DNA of 64,000 nucleotides from Sediminibacter sp. Hel_I_10 (GTDB lineage: Bacteria; Bacteroidota; Bacteroidia; Flavobacteriales; Flavobacteriaceae), in NCBI RefSeq assembly GCF_000688335.1, contig NZ_JHZX01000001.1:248001-312000 (forward strand), read 5' to 3'. Both the position numbers and the translations under genes were made by a program. How positions within the stretch are numbered: the first letter of the stretch is position 1; each line of letters begins with the position of its first letter. A model generated the notes under the pieces. That model saw only the letters and a program-made list of their open reading frames with translations. It was not told the DNA's origin and did no database searches. Shown here one piece after another: positions 24,642 through 32,450 of this stretch.

Positions 24642-25127
24642 TTACATCAAGCTCGCACTATTACCACTTATCTGAGCTGCACATGCCGACCAATACAATT
24701 TTAATTTTTCACCGTTGGGCAGTTGCCTCAGATCTTCTTTAATTTTTGGATCATCCTTAATTAATTGAGACAAAAATGTCGGTCTATTTACGGTTACAAC
24801 ATTCTTTTTTCTTCCAATAGTAGTTCGTCCCCATTCCGATAGACTTCCTAAATCATAGAGCTTCAAATCAGGCGCATTACTTCCACCTTGGTATACTGCC
24901 ATAGGAGTATCTATAATAGTATTATCTCCATCTCTATGATGCAACTCTAACTTATTTATTAGCCTTTGTTCAATTAACGCTTCCGCTACATCCGTTTTCA
25001 ATGTATAGCCGACAGGTGGCAAAATATAAAGGTCAATGTTTTTTGGAAGTTCTGTGTTTTGCAGACCTCCTGAATAGCTACCGTGTCCCAAAAGGACAAT
25101 ATCTTTATCTGTAACTCTTACACTCAT
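24642..25127 (-). CDS. Stv-type protein with a clan-CD-like His/Cys dyad
   Basis: 161 aa, no signal peptide. It opens with DIVLLGHGSYSGG (His15) and ends with LYWSACAAQ (Cys149). A buried-strand GHG motif followed by a strand-SAC motif is the arrangement of caspase-like clan-CD peptidases (caspase, CHAT, C80). The intervening part has LPPVGYTLKTD, which I associate with proteins annotated as putative adhesin Stv domain; this is from memory. It may be a small protease, a degenerate one or a binding protein. It is the last gene of the island, and a terminator hairpin separates it from the upstream paralogue gene. Confidence 0.6.
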   Translation of the reverse strand: MSVRVTDKDIVLLGHGSYSGGLQNTELPKNIDLYILPPVGYTLKTDVAEALIEQRLINKLELHHRDGDNTIIDTPMAVYQGGSNAPDLKLYDLGSLSEWGRTTIGRKKNVVTVNRPTFLSQLIKDDPKIKEDLRQLPNGEKLKLYWSACAAQISGNSASLM

Positions 25128-25195
25128 AATTTTTAGATTATTTTTTAAAATTCAATTGTATTTGAGTAATTAATTAAAAATATATTTGAGCGTAG

Positions 25196-25247
25196 AAAAA
25201 TAAAGCAACACTGGATTGAGTTCGCAATAGAAAAACCATCCAGTGTT
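25196..25247 (-). terminator. Hairpin terminator between the paralogue gene and the Stv-like gene
   Basis: On the minus strand, AACACTGGAT pairs with ATCCAGTGTT (10 of 10, 21-nt loop) and is followed by GCTTTATTTTT. It should end transcription of the 25280-26011 gene, or attenuate entry into the Stv-like gene. Confidence 0.6.
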
Positions 25248-25279
25248 TAAGACTATTTAAAATACACTCATAGACTTGA

Positions 25280-26011
25280 CTAACCTCCTAATGGTGCATT
25301 ATGAATACTTTTTTTAATGTCCGGTGATAATTGCTTCATGATTTCCGGACCAAACTTTTTCCAGTCGTCGTTAGAGTACTGAAATGTTAACCCAACAGTA
25401 AATATATCAACATCTTCATTAACTGATTCAATAAATAGAGCTCTCCAATCATCAACAGATTCTGTTACGGAGTAAAATATAGCCGTAAACTCTACGGCAT
25501 CACCTCCGTCAACTGGAATTGCTGGACCAAATTTAACACCTGTGTTTGTTTTCGTTTTCTTAACATGTGACCACCAGAAATTCATGAAATTAGTAACATC
25601 AACGCTTGGATTGCCCAACAGATCGTTCATGGTTTCATAAGTTGCTAAAGCCTCTACACCGAAATAAATTTTAATTGCCGCATCTAGTAATTCTCCAATT
25701 TTTACAGAACCTTTACTAGAATGTTTAGATGATGAAGCATTTTGGTCACTTTTTATAGTAACAAACTTGGTATAGTTTACTACACCATTAACCCATGCAT
25801 CAAACCACCCTTGAGATTTCATTTCAGCTTCCCAATTTGATGGATCTCCCCATGTTTCTGGATCTTGCTTTACAATACCTTCTGCCACATCTTGCACCCA
25901 AGCAATTAAATGTCCGTGCGCATCTACTTGATCTTTTGTCAAATTTGGCGACCCAATAGCTAAAGAGCCATTACCTGTAATACCGTAAACTTTTGGTTTT
26001 AATTTTTCCAT
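25280..26011 (-). CDS. Unknown protein, paralogue A of an island pair
   Basis: 243 aa, not recognised; no signal peptide or membrane helix. It begins NGSLAIGSPNLTKDQVDAHG and contains LIAWVQDVAEGIVKQ, then NYTKFVTIKSDQNASSS, FMNFWWSHV and VDGGDAVEFTA. The same blocks in the same order occur in the next gene upstream, so the two are duplicates that diverged. The late part is alternating hydrophobic/polar with FQYSNDDWKKFGPEI. The pattern suits a soluble structural or effector protein with two alpha/beta halves. It ends at a terminator before the Stv-like gene. No function is assigned. Confidence 0.65.
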   Translation of the reverse strand: MEKLKPKVYGITGNGSLAIGSPNLTKDQVDAHGHLIAWVQDVAEGIVKQDPETWGDPSNWEAEMKSQGWFDAWVNGVVNYTKFVTIKSDQNASSSKHSSKGSVKIGELLDAAIKIYFGVEALATYETMNDLLGNPSVDVTNFMNFWWSHVKKTKTNTGVKFGPAIPVDGGDAVEFTAIFYSVTESVDDWRALFIESVNEDVDIFTVGLTFQYSNDDWKKFGPEIMKQLSPDIKKSIHNAPLGG

Positions 26012-26042
26012 TTTATAATTGTTTAATTGTTAATATTGACTC

Positions 26043-26717
26043 TTATGTTGTTATTACTTTAGGAAGATTTATTTTCGATTTCATTAATTGACTAACGATA
26101 TCTGACTTGTTGGTTTCAAATTCTGAAATGAGATAGTTACAAGTGAGAAATAATGTAGAAATCTCTATGGATTTTTTAAAATCTAAAGGATTGAAAAAAT
26201 CAAAACCACTTGATATATGCTGGTTTATTTTGGCTGTAAGAATTGAGAATTTAATTCCCCCATCACTGGTTAGGTTTGCGATTCCTAAATTTATTATAAG
26301 CGCATTATTTTGCCTCTCAAGAGAGTTCCACCAGTCTAAAATAAAGCTAGAGTTATTATTAGCACCTTCTTTCAAGACATCAAATAAAGACTGAAAAATT
26401 AGTTTGAAGTTATTATCAATATTAGCAAACATTTCATCTTTTAAATAGTCAGAGATATTTATCTTTCCTTTATGACTATTTACAGAAGATGTTGCTTCAT
26501 TGTTATTTTCTATAGTAATAAATTTACTATAATCAGAAATTGCAGATAATAATGCATCATTGGATTTTGTTGTAGAATTCTGTTTCATTATACCTTTTGC
26601 TACGTCTGAAATCCATGTTACAACAATTAAATGATCTTCAATTTGCGCTTTAGATAATGATATTGGAGCTCCTTGTAAATAGCCATTGGAATTAAACATG
26701 TAGATTGAATTAGGCAT
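26043..26717 (-). CDS. Unknown protein, paralogue B of an island pair
   Basis: 224 aa. It aligns with paralogue A over NGYLQGAPISLSKAQIEDH, VVTWISDVAKGIMKQ, DYSKFITIENNNEATSS, ILDWWNSLE and LTSDGGIKFSI. The C-terminal third differs and lacks the WKKFGPEI block. No signal or membrane segment is present. The genes are 31 bp apart and surely co-transcribed. The start is the ATG at 26717, which has 150 bp of noncoding DNA before the response regulator. A LytTR-type operator could lie there, although I could not identify one with confidence. Confidence 0.65.
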   Translation of the reverse strand: MPNSIYMFNSNGYLQGAPISLSKAQIEDHLIVVTWISDVAKGIMKQNSTTKSNDALLSAISDYSKFITIENNNEATSSVNSHKGKINISDYLKDEMFANIDNNFKLIFQSLFDVLKEGANNNSSFILDWWNSLERQNNALIINLGIANLTSDGGIKFSILTAKINQHISSGFDFFNPLDFKKSIEISTLFLTCNYLISEFETNKSDIVSQLMKSKINLPKVITT

Positions 26718-26867
26718 AACTCTTTATTTAAATTTCGTTTCTCAAATTTGATAAAACAAAATCTTTAAAAGAAAATAGATGAGTGAATGGGCAGATTATT
26801 TTAGTAAACAACTAAAATTGATGAGTAAGTACTTAATTATGAAATGTAGAAATAAAGTGGTGTATAT

Positions 26868-27638
26868 TTATATAGTTCTAAAAAGTTTAAAGACTTCCTC
26901 TTTGCGTGATTTACTAACTGGTATTTTATTATCCAAAATGTAAAGCATATTACCTTCAAAACCACTCACCGAATTAATGTTAACGACATAACTTCTGTGC
27001 ACACGCATAAAAGCAGTTACTGGAAGCTGCTCTTCAATTTTATTTAGTCCGACTGAATAGATAAAATGATCTGTTTTGGTGTAAATTGTGCAATAATTAC
27101 TGTCAGCTTTTAAAAAAAGGATTTCTTGTAGATGTACACGCTCGAAATGATTGTTCTTTTTAAGAAATAAGCTTTCCTTTATACTTAGTACATGATTTTC
27201 TGATGTATTAAACTGTTTTTTAGCTAGAATCTCATTTTCTGTAACTTTATTAGAAAAATTCTTCAAAGCAAGTTCTATTGCTAAATAGACCTGACGTTTG
27301 TTAAATGGTTTAAGTAAGTATGCATGAGGCTTCACACTTTTTGCTCTTTCAAAAATATAGTTGTCTGCATGAGATGTTAAAAAAAGAAAGGGAATACTAT
27401 ACTTATCGTTTATAAATCGTGCGAGCTCTATACCATCAAACTCTCCTTTTAGCATAATATCAATTAATACCATATCAGTATCTTTGTTGCGAGCCAAAAT
27501 TTCTAATGCTTTTTTTGCAGTATCTGCTATACCTACAATGTCATAGTTATTGTCACCAAGGTTATAAGCAATATCGGTTGCCAATAAAATTTCATCTTCT
27601 ACAATTAGTATTTTCACCTTAGTGGTACTATGATACAT
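26868..27638 (-). CDS. LytTR-family response regulator
   Basis: 256 aa from the ATG at 27638; a TTG at 27686 would overlap the kinase gene and is rejected. The receiver domain spans residues about 8-125: VEDE, phospho-acceptor Asp in MVLIDIML, Thr/Ser in FLFLTSHAD, Lys in YLLKPF. The LytTR DNA-binding domain spans about 150-253, with EILFLKADSNYCTIYT, MRVHRSYVVNINSV and PVSKSRKEEVFKLF. It is paired with the histidine kinase encoded just upstream (20-bp gap). The likely targets are the two paralogues and the Stv-like gene on the same strand. Confidence 0.92.
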   Translation of the reverse strand: MYHSTTKVKILIVEDEILLATDIAYNLGDNNYDIVGIADTAKKALEILARNKDTDMVLIDIMLKGEFDGIELARFINDKYSIPFLFLTSHADNYIFERAKSVKPHAYLLKPFNKRQVYLAIELALKNFSNKVTENEILAKKQFNTSENHVLSIKESLFLKKNNHFERVHLQEILFLKADSNYCTIYTKTDHFIYSVGLNKIEEQLPVTAFMRVHRSYVVNINSVSGFEGNMLYILDNKIPVSKSRKEEVFKLFRTI

Positions 27639-27658
27639 CTTATCTTTTTTTATAAAAT

Positions 27659-29404
27659 CTAAGCATTTTTTACTATTATTTTCCAATGTGTACTTTGAGA
27701 ATGCAGTTTAATAATACTACCATCTAATTGATTAACTAAAGAGGTTATAAGTTTAATACCAAATGAATTTTTCTTTCCCCCTTCTTTTTCTGTGAAACCA
27801 ATACCATTATCACTAATATCTATTTCCAACTTATCGTTTACTTCTTTGATCTGTATTTTTAAATTAGGATTTTTTATATCCTTATAGGCATGTTTTAGAG
27901 AATTAACTACAAGTTCATTAATAATCAATGCAAGTGGTACTGCTTTATCTATGGAAATACTGGTATTATCCATGTTAATTTCTGGGTTAAAAGATATATC
28001 ATAACCATAGAAAAGACCAAGTACAAGTTCTTCTAAATAGTCTCTCAAAAAAACTTTTGTTTCTGCGCCTTCTTTATAAAGCTTTTTATGTACTAGGGAT
28101 AGTACTTCTATTCTATTTTTTCCTGTTAATAAGGCTTCTTGTGCTGGGTGACCCGTAAGCTCGCGGCTCTGAAGATTTAATAAACTTGACATCATTTGGA
28201 GATTATTCTTAACACGATGATTTAGCTCACTTAACAATAGTGCTTTTTCTTTTTCCCTTAAACTGATTATTGCCTTTTGCTCTTTTAAATTCTTATTAGC
28301 TCTTGATAATAGATTGAGAAACAGCCCTAAAAGCAAAATACCAATAACGAGTCCTATCGTTAGTGTTTTTCTGTTTTCACTAATTTCATTAAGTTTATAA
28401 ATCTCAGTTTCACGTAATCCAATTTCATAACTCGCTTTAATCTGTTCAATTTTCTGAATATTAGCTTTATTGATAAGACTATCCTGGTATTTTTGATATA
28501 CATTCTTATAGTCTAAGGCTTTTTTATAGTTTTCCTGATCTTCATAAAATGTAGATAATATTGCACTAATATCTTTTATTTGCTCTTTCAAGCCATTACT
28601 TTTGGCCAATTCCAGAGCCTCTATAAAATTCCTTTCTGCATTAATTAATTGGCCTTCTCTTTTATATATTTTGCCCATTTCCGCCAAAAAAATTGATAGA
28701 GAATAAGGGTCACCCAAAACCATTAAAATTTCTATAGCAGATTTCAATCTTTGTTTAGCTTCGAGAGTCTTGCCTTTCGTCGCATAAACCATACCCAAAT
28801 TCCCTAAGGCATATGCTAGAATCATATCATTATTTAGAGTAGAATTGATATTGAGAACTTCGTTAAAGCTTACCGTAGCCGATTCCAAAGCGCCAGATAA
28901 CCTATAAGCTTCACCCAAGTTAACTAAAGTTATTGCGTAATTAGTTATGTTGCCATTAGCCTTATAGATATCGCAGGCCTTACTCAAATTAATGATTGCA
29001 GATGCATAATCCTTATCATTAACATAGTTAACTCCGAGCTGCACATAAGACGCCGCCTGTCTTTTTTTCAAATTGAGTTTTTGATATATGCGCAATGCCT
29101 TAAACGTTGCTTCAAACGATTTTGGATTATTCCCCAATAATCGTTCAACATGGCTTAACTCTTCCCATGCCTCTGCTTGTAGTTCTACATCGTCTAAATC
29201 CAAGGCAATTTCTAAAGATGCGTTCGCATACTCAAGTGACTTTGCTGGTTTAGGATGATTATAGGCAACTTTGCTTAAAAGTCTAGCTTTTTCCTTTTGT
29301 GTAATAGTTTTAGTTTCTAAAATAGATATGAGACTATCTACCTTTTGCTGTGATTGTGCAATTGCACCAAAAACACAACCTAGATATATAACAAAAACCC
29401 ACAT
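27659..29404 (-). CDS. TPR-containing sensor histidine kinase (HisKA_2 type)
   Basis: 581 aa from the ATG at 29404, which opens a signal peptide (MWVFVIYLGCVFGAIAQ). An upstream GTG at 29458 would add 18 residues. The periplasmic part carries about seven TPR-like repeats (about 30-310). One membrane segment at about 350-370 (LTIGLVIGILLLGLFLNLL) follows. The cytoplasmic HisKA_2 helix has the phospho-His in LSELNHRVKNNLQMM. The HATPase domain has the N-box INELVVNSLKHA and G-boxes DNGIGF and SFGIKLI. The signal is probably a periplasmic ligand or protein. Its partner is the adjacent LytTR regulator. Confidence 0.92.
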   Translation of the reverse strand: MWVFVIYLGCVFGAIAQSQQKVDSLISILETKTITQKEKARLLSKVAYNHPKPAKSLEYANASLEIALDLDDVELQAEAWEELSHVERLLGNNPKSFEATFKALRIYQKLNLKKRQAASYVQLGVNYVNDKDYASAIINLSKACDIYKANGNITNYAITLVNLGEAYRLSGALESATVSFNEVLNINSTLNNDMILAYALGNLGMVYATKGKTLEAKQRLKSAIEILMVLGDPYSLSIFLAEMGKIYKREGQLINAERNFIEALELAKSNGLKEQIKDISAILSTFYEDQENYKKALDYKNVYQKYQDSLINKANIQKIEQIKASYEIGLRETEIYKLNEISENRKTLTIGLVIGILLLGLFLNLLSRANKNLKEQKAIISLREKEKALLLSELNHRVKNNLQMMSSLLNLQSRELTGHPAQEALLTGKNRIEVLSLVHKKLYKEGAETKVFLRDYLEELVLGLFYGYDISFNPEINMDNTSISIDKAVPLALIINELVVNSLKHAYKDIKNPNLKIQIKEVNDKLEIDISDNGIGFTEKEGGKKNSFGIKLITSLVNQLDGSIIKLHSQSTHWKIIVKNA

Positions 29405-29459
29405 ACACTTTTTATACAAACACGGATTTAATGCACGCCAATGAATTGCTATATACACA

Positions 29460-30023
29460 TTACTTGCTTTGATTAGAGCTAACTTTCATTAACGGATCTA
29501 GAATAAAATACAAGCGTTTTTTTCGTCCATCTTCTGCTATTTCCATACTTAGAGATAATATAGCACTGTAACCTATATAGCGCTCAAACCAAGGTGCTTC
29601 TGATTTCAATTCGATAGTACAGTTTTTATTAGTTTCGTCTGATTTTAAATACAAAAACCCATCTGGTGAAATAGTAATTTTGTCATCAGGCTCAGATCCC
29701 TTATTAGCGAGTTTGAAGATATCACTCCAATTTATTAATTGTTCTGAAGCTTTAGTCAAATCAGATCCTTTACAATAATGTAATATGGGCTCATAATTCT
29801 TTTCCTCATTATTGCTGCACTCCAGTGTTAATGTAATGTACTTGTCAGTACCAATTATGATTTCTGGAATGGCATCAGCGGTATTAACCACAAATTTATC
29901 AAGTGCAATTGGATAAGACAAAGTACCTTCTCCCAAATCCATGTGTTTTACTGCTTTATCTAAATAGATTCCTAGTACCTCTAAATATAAACTAGACATA
30001 TTGGTAGCGATTTTAATTTTCAT
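29460..30023 (-). CDS. Unknown soluble protein at the head of the kinase operon
   Basis: 187 aa, not recognised. There is no signal peptide and no membrane helix. Beta-rich patches (EIIIGTDKYITLTLEC, CTIELKSEAPWFERYIGYSAILSLSMEIAEDG, KRLYFILDPLMKV) suggest a jelly-roll or sandwich fold. An AidA/PixA-type inclusion protein was considered because of the terminal YFILDP, but the central motif of that family is missing. It lies 55 bp upstream of the kinase on the same strand and may be its ligand partner, an inhibitor, or a third cargo protein like the paralogues. Confidence 0.55.
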   Translation of the reverse strand: MKIKIATNMSSLYLEVLGIYLDKAVKHMDLGEGTLSYPIALDKFVVNTADAIPEIIIGTDKYITLTLECSNNEEKNYEPILHYCKGSDLTKASEQLINWSDIFKLANKGSEPDDKITISPDGFLYLKSDETNKNCTIELKSEAPWFERYIGYSAILSLSMEIAEDGRKKRLYFILDPLMKVSSNQSK

Positions 30024-31029
30024 AATCTTATAATTGTTTAATTAGTTGTCTTATACAATATTTCAAACTTGCAATCCTCAAAGTTTTAGTAGGTTTACAT
30101 TAGAGTTTTATTAGTTCTAATCGAATATGGTTATATTTTAATGATATTTAATTGAGTCCGAATAGATTTTTTATATCATTTGGTTATCCAGAAACAAATT
30201 GAGAATCACTTTTTACTTGACTCTAGTTTTCTGCGAATATTACTTAAGTATACTCAATATTTCAATTTCATCAAACAAAGATATCCGAGTACTAATGGAT
30301 TTAGTAATATATATTTTAGAATGTGGGGGAGTATAAATATATGCTTTTTAAACTAGTAATCAATTACATAAACACTTTAGAAAACAGAATTTTTAGTAAA
30401 ATATAATTCCAAATATATTTTACTTCCATTCTATCTTCAGTTCGAAAAATAAGTGTTTCACCAACTTTTGAAAAGAAATATTTTAGAAAGAAAAAAACGA
30501 TAAAAATGGCAGCAACTTAATCTAGCGGATCAACTCGCTCAAAAACGAAAAAATTCTCAATACTTTATTTTTATGCCCTAACCTAAATTCAAGTTAAATA
30601 GCACGGTACATTATTTTTTAAATTGGTGTAACTAAATTTGAAACCAACAGTATTTCTGTAGGCTATTACTCTATTATGTAAAAAAACAAAACCTATGAGA
30701 ATCGATTGAAACTTAAAACAAGATCCTTAAACTTTATTAAACGGATTCCGTGACTTTGCCAAAACATCAATTCCCTCTTAAATTTCTTTATCGCCTTATT
30801 TATGAAATAATTAGCAATGATGTCAAACAGCTCTTGGGACTGGCAAATTTAAAAGATATGAATTCGATAGTTATGTTGTCACATAAGCTTTCCCAGATAA
30901 CATGATTCATCAATTTAGCAGAGCTTTATAAGTTATTACTGTCAACTATTAATGTTTTTTATACATTTTACTTCCTTATAAAATCCCTCTATTCATATAA
31001 ATAGGATGCTATGAGTCACATCCATAACT
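30024..31029. other. 1-kb AT-rich gap without a supportable gene
   Basis: Stop codons interrupt all frames. I looked for a broken gene around 30740-30920 in both strands and found only fragments of up to about 28 residues. No strong hairpin, repeat or RNA gene is visible. It probably holds the promoter of the minus-strand kinase operon at its left edge. Confidence 0.5.
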
Positions 31030-31686
31030 TCAGTTCCCAAATCTTTCACTTCCTATTATTTCATTTATACATTCGAATACTATCAAAGCTAAAGAATGAA
31101 AGCTATTTGGGCTATTGTAATAAGTACTTTCATCCTCATTACTTAAGAACCCCAGTTCCAAAAGCACCGAGGGACAATAATTAACCGTTGACCGCAACAC
31201 CTGAAAATTCGCAAACTTCACACCCCTAATTTCAAACCCTAATTTCTTTTTAAACTGGTTCTGTAATTGATATGCAATCCAAACAGACTTCTTTGAATAT
31301 TCAGAGTGAGTTTCGCCAACGTACATCTCAATCCCTCTTGCATTCGGATTATGAGAATGATTACAGTGCAAGGAAATGAATAAATCAGCATTCAGAATCT
31401 TGGCCAATTTAGTCCTATCCGATAATGAAATAAGCGTGTCGCTATAACGGGTCAAGTAAATATCAAACGGAGCTTCCGACTTTTCATTACGCCTTAAAAT
31501 TTCCATGGCAATATTCAATACCACATCCTTTTCTTGAATGCCGTTTACACCTATTGCACCGGCATCTTTTCCACCGTGACCAACGTCAATTACAATTCTT
31601 TTTTCAGTATTCATTTCTTGACCAAAAAAGACGCACATTTTTAAAAGTAAAATCACAAAACTGACGTCTTTGAGTACTTTTTTCAT
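31030..31686 (-). CDS. N-acetylmuramoyl-L-alanine amidase (Amidase_3)
   Basis: 218 aa with a signal peptide (to about residue 24). Zinc ligands are seen as His in IDVGHGG, Glu in GIQEKD and His in ISLHCNHS. The catalytic Glu is in LLELGFLSN. It cleaves the stem peptide from the glycan in the periplasm. An amidase gene is a regular passenger next to tra genes in Bacteroidota ICEs, where it probably opens the wall for the transfer machinery. It is divergent from traE with a 189-bp gap. A TAnnTTTG match on the minus strand at 31819-31826 could be its promoter. Confidence 0.9.
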   Translation of the reverse strand: MKKVLKDVSFVILLLKMCVFFGQEMNTEKRIVIDVGHGGKDAGAIGVNGIQEKDVVLNIAMEILRRNEKSEAPFDIYLTRYSDTLISLSDRTKLAKILNADLFISLHCNHSHNPNARGIEMYVGETHSEYSKKSVWIAYQLQNQFKKKLGFEIRGVKFANFQVLRSTVNYCPSVLLELGFLSNEDESTYYNSPNSFHSLALIVFECINEIIGSERFGN

Positions 31687-31818
31687 TTTTAGTTTTCAGG
31701 TTATTAACAACTTCCTTTTTAAAATTCATAGTATTTGATATCAAATAATGGCAACAGTATTCAATTAATTTTAAATAATATTTTATTCACAATTATTTGA
31801 TTTTAAATTATTTATAAT

Positions 31819-31826
31819 CAAATATA
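31819..31826 (-). promoter_or_regulatory. Candidate -7 element for the amidase gene (TATATTTG)
   Basis: CAAATATA on the plus strand reads TATATTTG toward the amidase. A TTG sits 22 bp further upstream, slightly longer than the ideal spacing. Confidence 0.3.
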
Positions 31827-31875
31827 TGTAAATTTAAAATAACGAAAACAACACAAAATCTTAAACTGTTCCGTT

Positions 31876-32163
31876 ATGAAAAAATCAATTTATTCCACAA
31901 CGCTCCTATTATTTGCTTCAAGCTCTTTATTCGCTCAAATTGGAGGTATTGAAGATTCCGTTAACGATGTCTCTGATACCATAAGAAGCATCTTCCCCAT
32001 CATTTTGGGTGTCATCTTTTTAATTGGCTTTCTCTTTAATGCCGGACATTTCTTTGGAGAGAATGCAGATCTCAAAAAGGGAATTACCAGGGTACTGGTC
32101 TTTGTACTCATTGCAGGCGCCGTTGTTGGGATATTCACGTACCTCATTGGAATTGTAGTCTAA
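31876..32163 (+). CDS. traE: TraE-like conjugation protein (DUF4134)
   Basis: 95 aa. A signal peptide (about 1-20) is followed by two membrane helices (about 37-56 and 72-94). Size and topology match the small VirB2/TraE-type subunit of CTnDOT-type systems. It is the first gene of the transfer operon. Its stop overlaps the ATG of the next gene by one base (TAATG), so translation is coupled. Confidence 0.85.
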   Translation: MKKSIYSTTLLLFASSSLFAQIGGIEDSVNDVSDTIRSIFPIILGVIFLIGFLFNAGHFFGENADLKKGITRVLVFVLIAGAVVGIFTYLIGIVV

Positions 32164-32450
32164 TGATGAAAACATTTGAAGTCTATAAAAACATCAGGAA
32201 AAAGGCGGTCATTTTTGGACTGCCTATTTCCCTATTTGCCATCATGATGGTGGCCATACTCGCATCCTTATTGATTATCATTTTCTCGTTCAGTTTTGGA
32301 ACAGTCATCGGTGTATTTATTTGCAATGCCATCCTTTATATCGTATTGACTCGAATTACGAATAACCCGCAACTATTTCAAATAGCAACTCCTTTTCCAA
32401 AAATTATCAGTAATAAACAAAACTCTGGACTTCACTATGAAGAAGATTAA
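32163..32450 (+). CDS. traF: TraF-like conjugation protein (DUF4133)
   Basis: 95 aa with two adjacent hydrophobic segments (about 17-60) and a C-terminal soluble tail. It resembles the VirB3-type inner-membrane component encoded between TraE and TraG in this class of element. A second ATG three bases later is an equally possible start. The end overlaps the traG gene by 14 bp. Confidence 0.82.
   Translation: MMKTFEVYKNIRKKAVIFGLPISLFAIMMVAILASLLIIIFSFSFGTVIGVFICNAILYIVLTRITNNPQLFQIATPFPKIISNKQNSGLHYEED

Noticed and set aside
29460-30023. AidA/PixA-type inclusion protein
   Set aside because: Only the terminal YFILDP resembles it; the family's central motifs are not visible.
30740-30920. Broken gene in the 1-kb gap
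   Set aside because: No fragment longer than about 28 residues, and no recognisable family.
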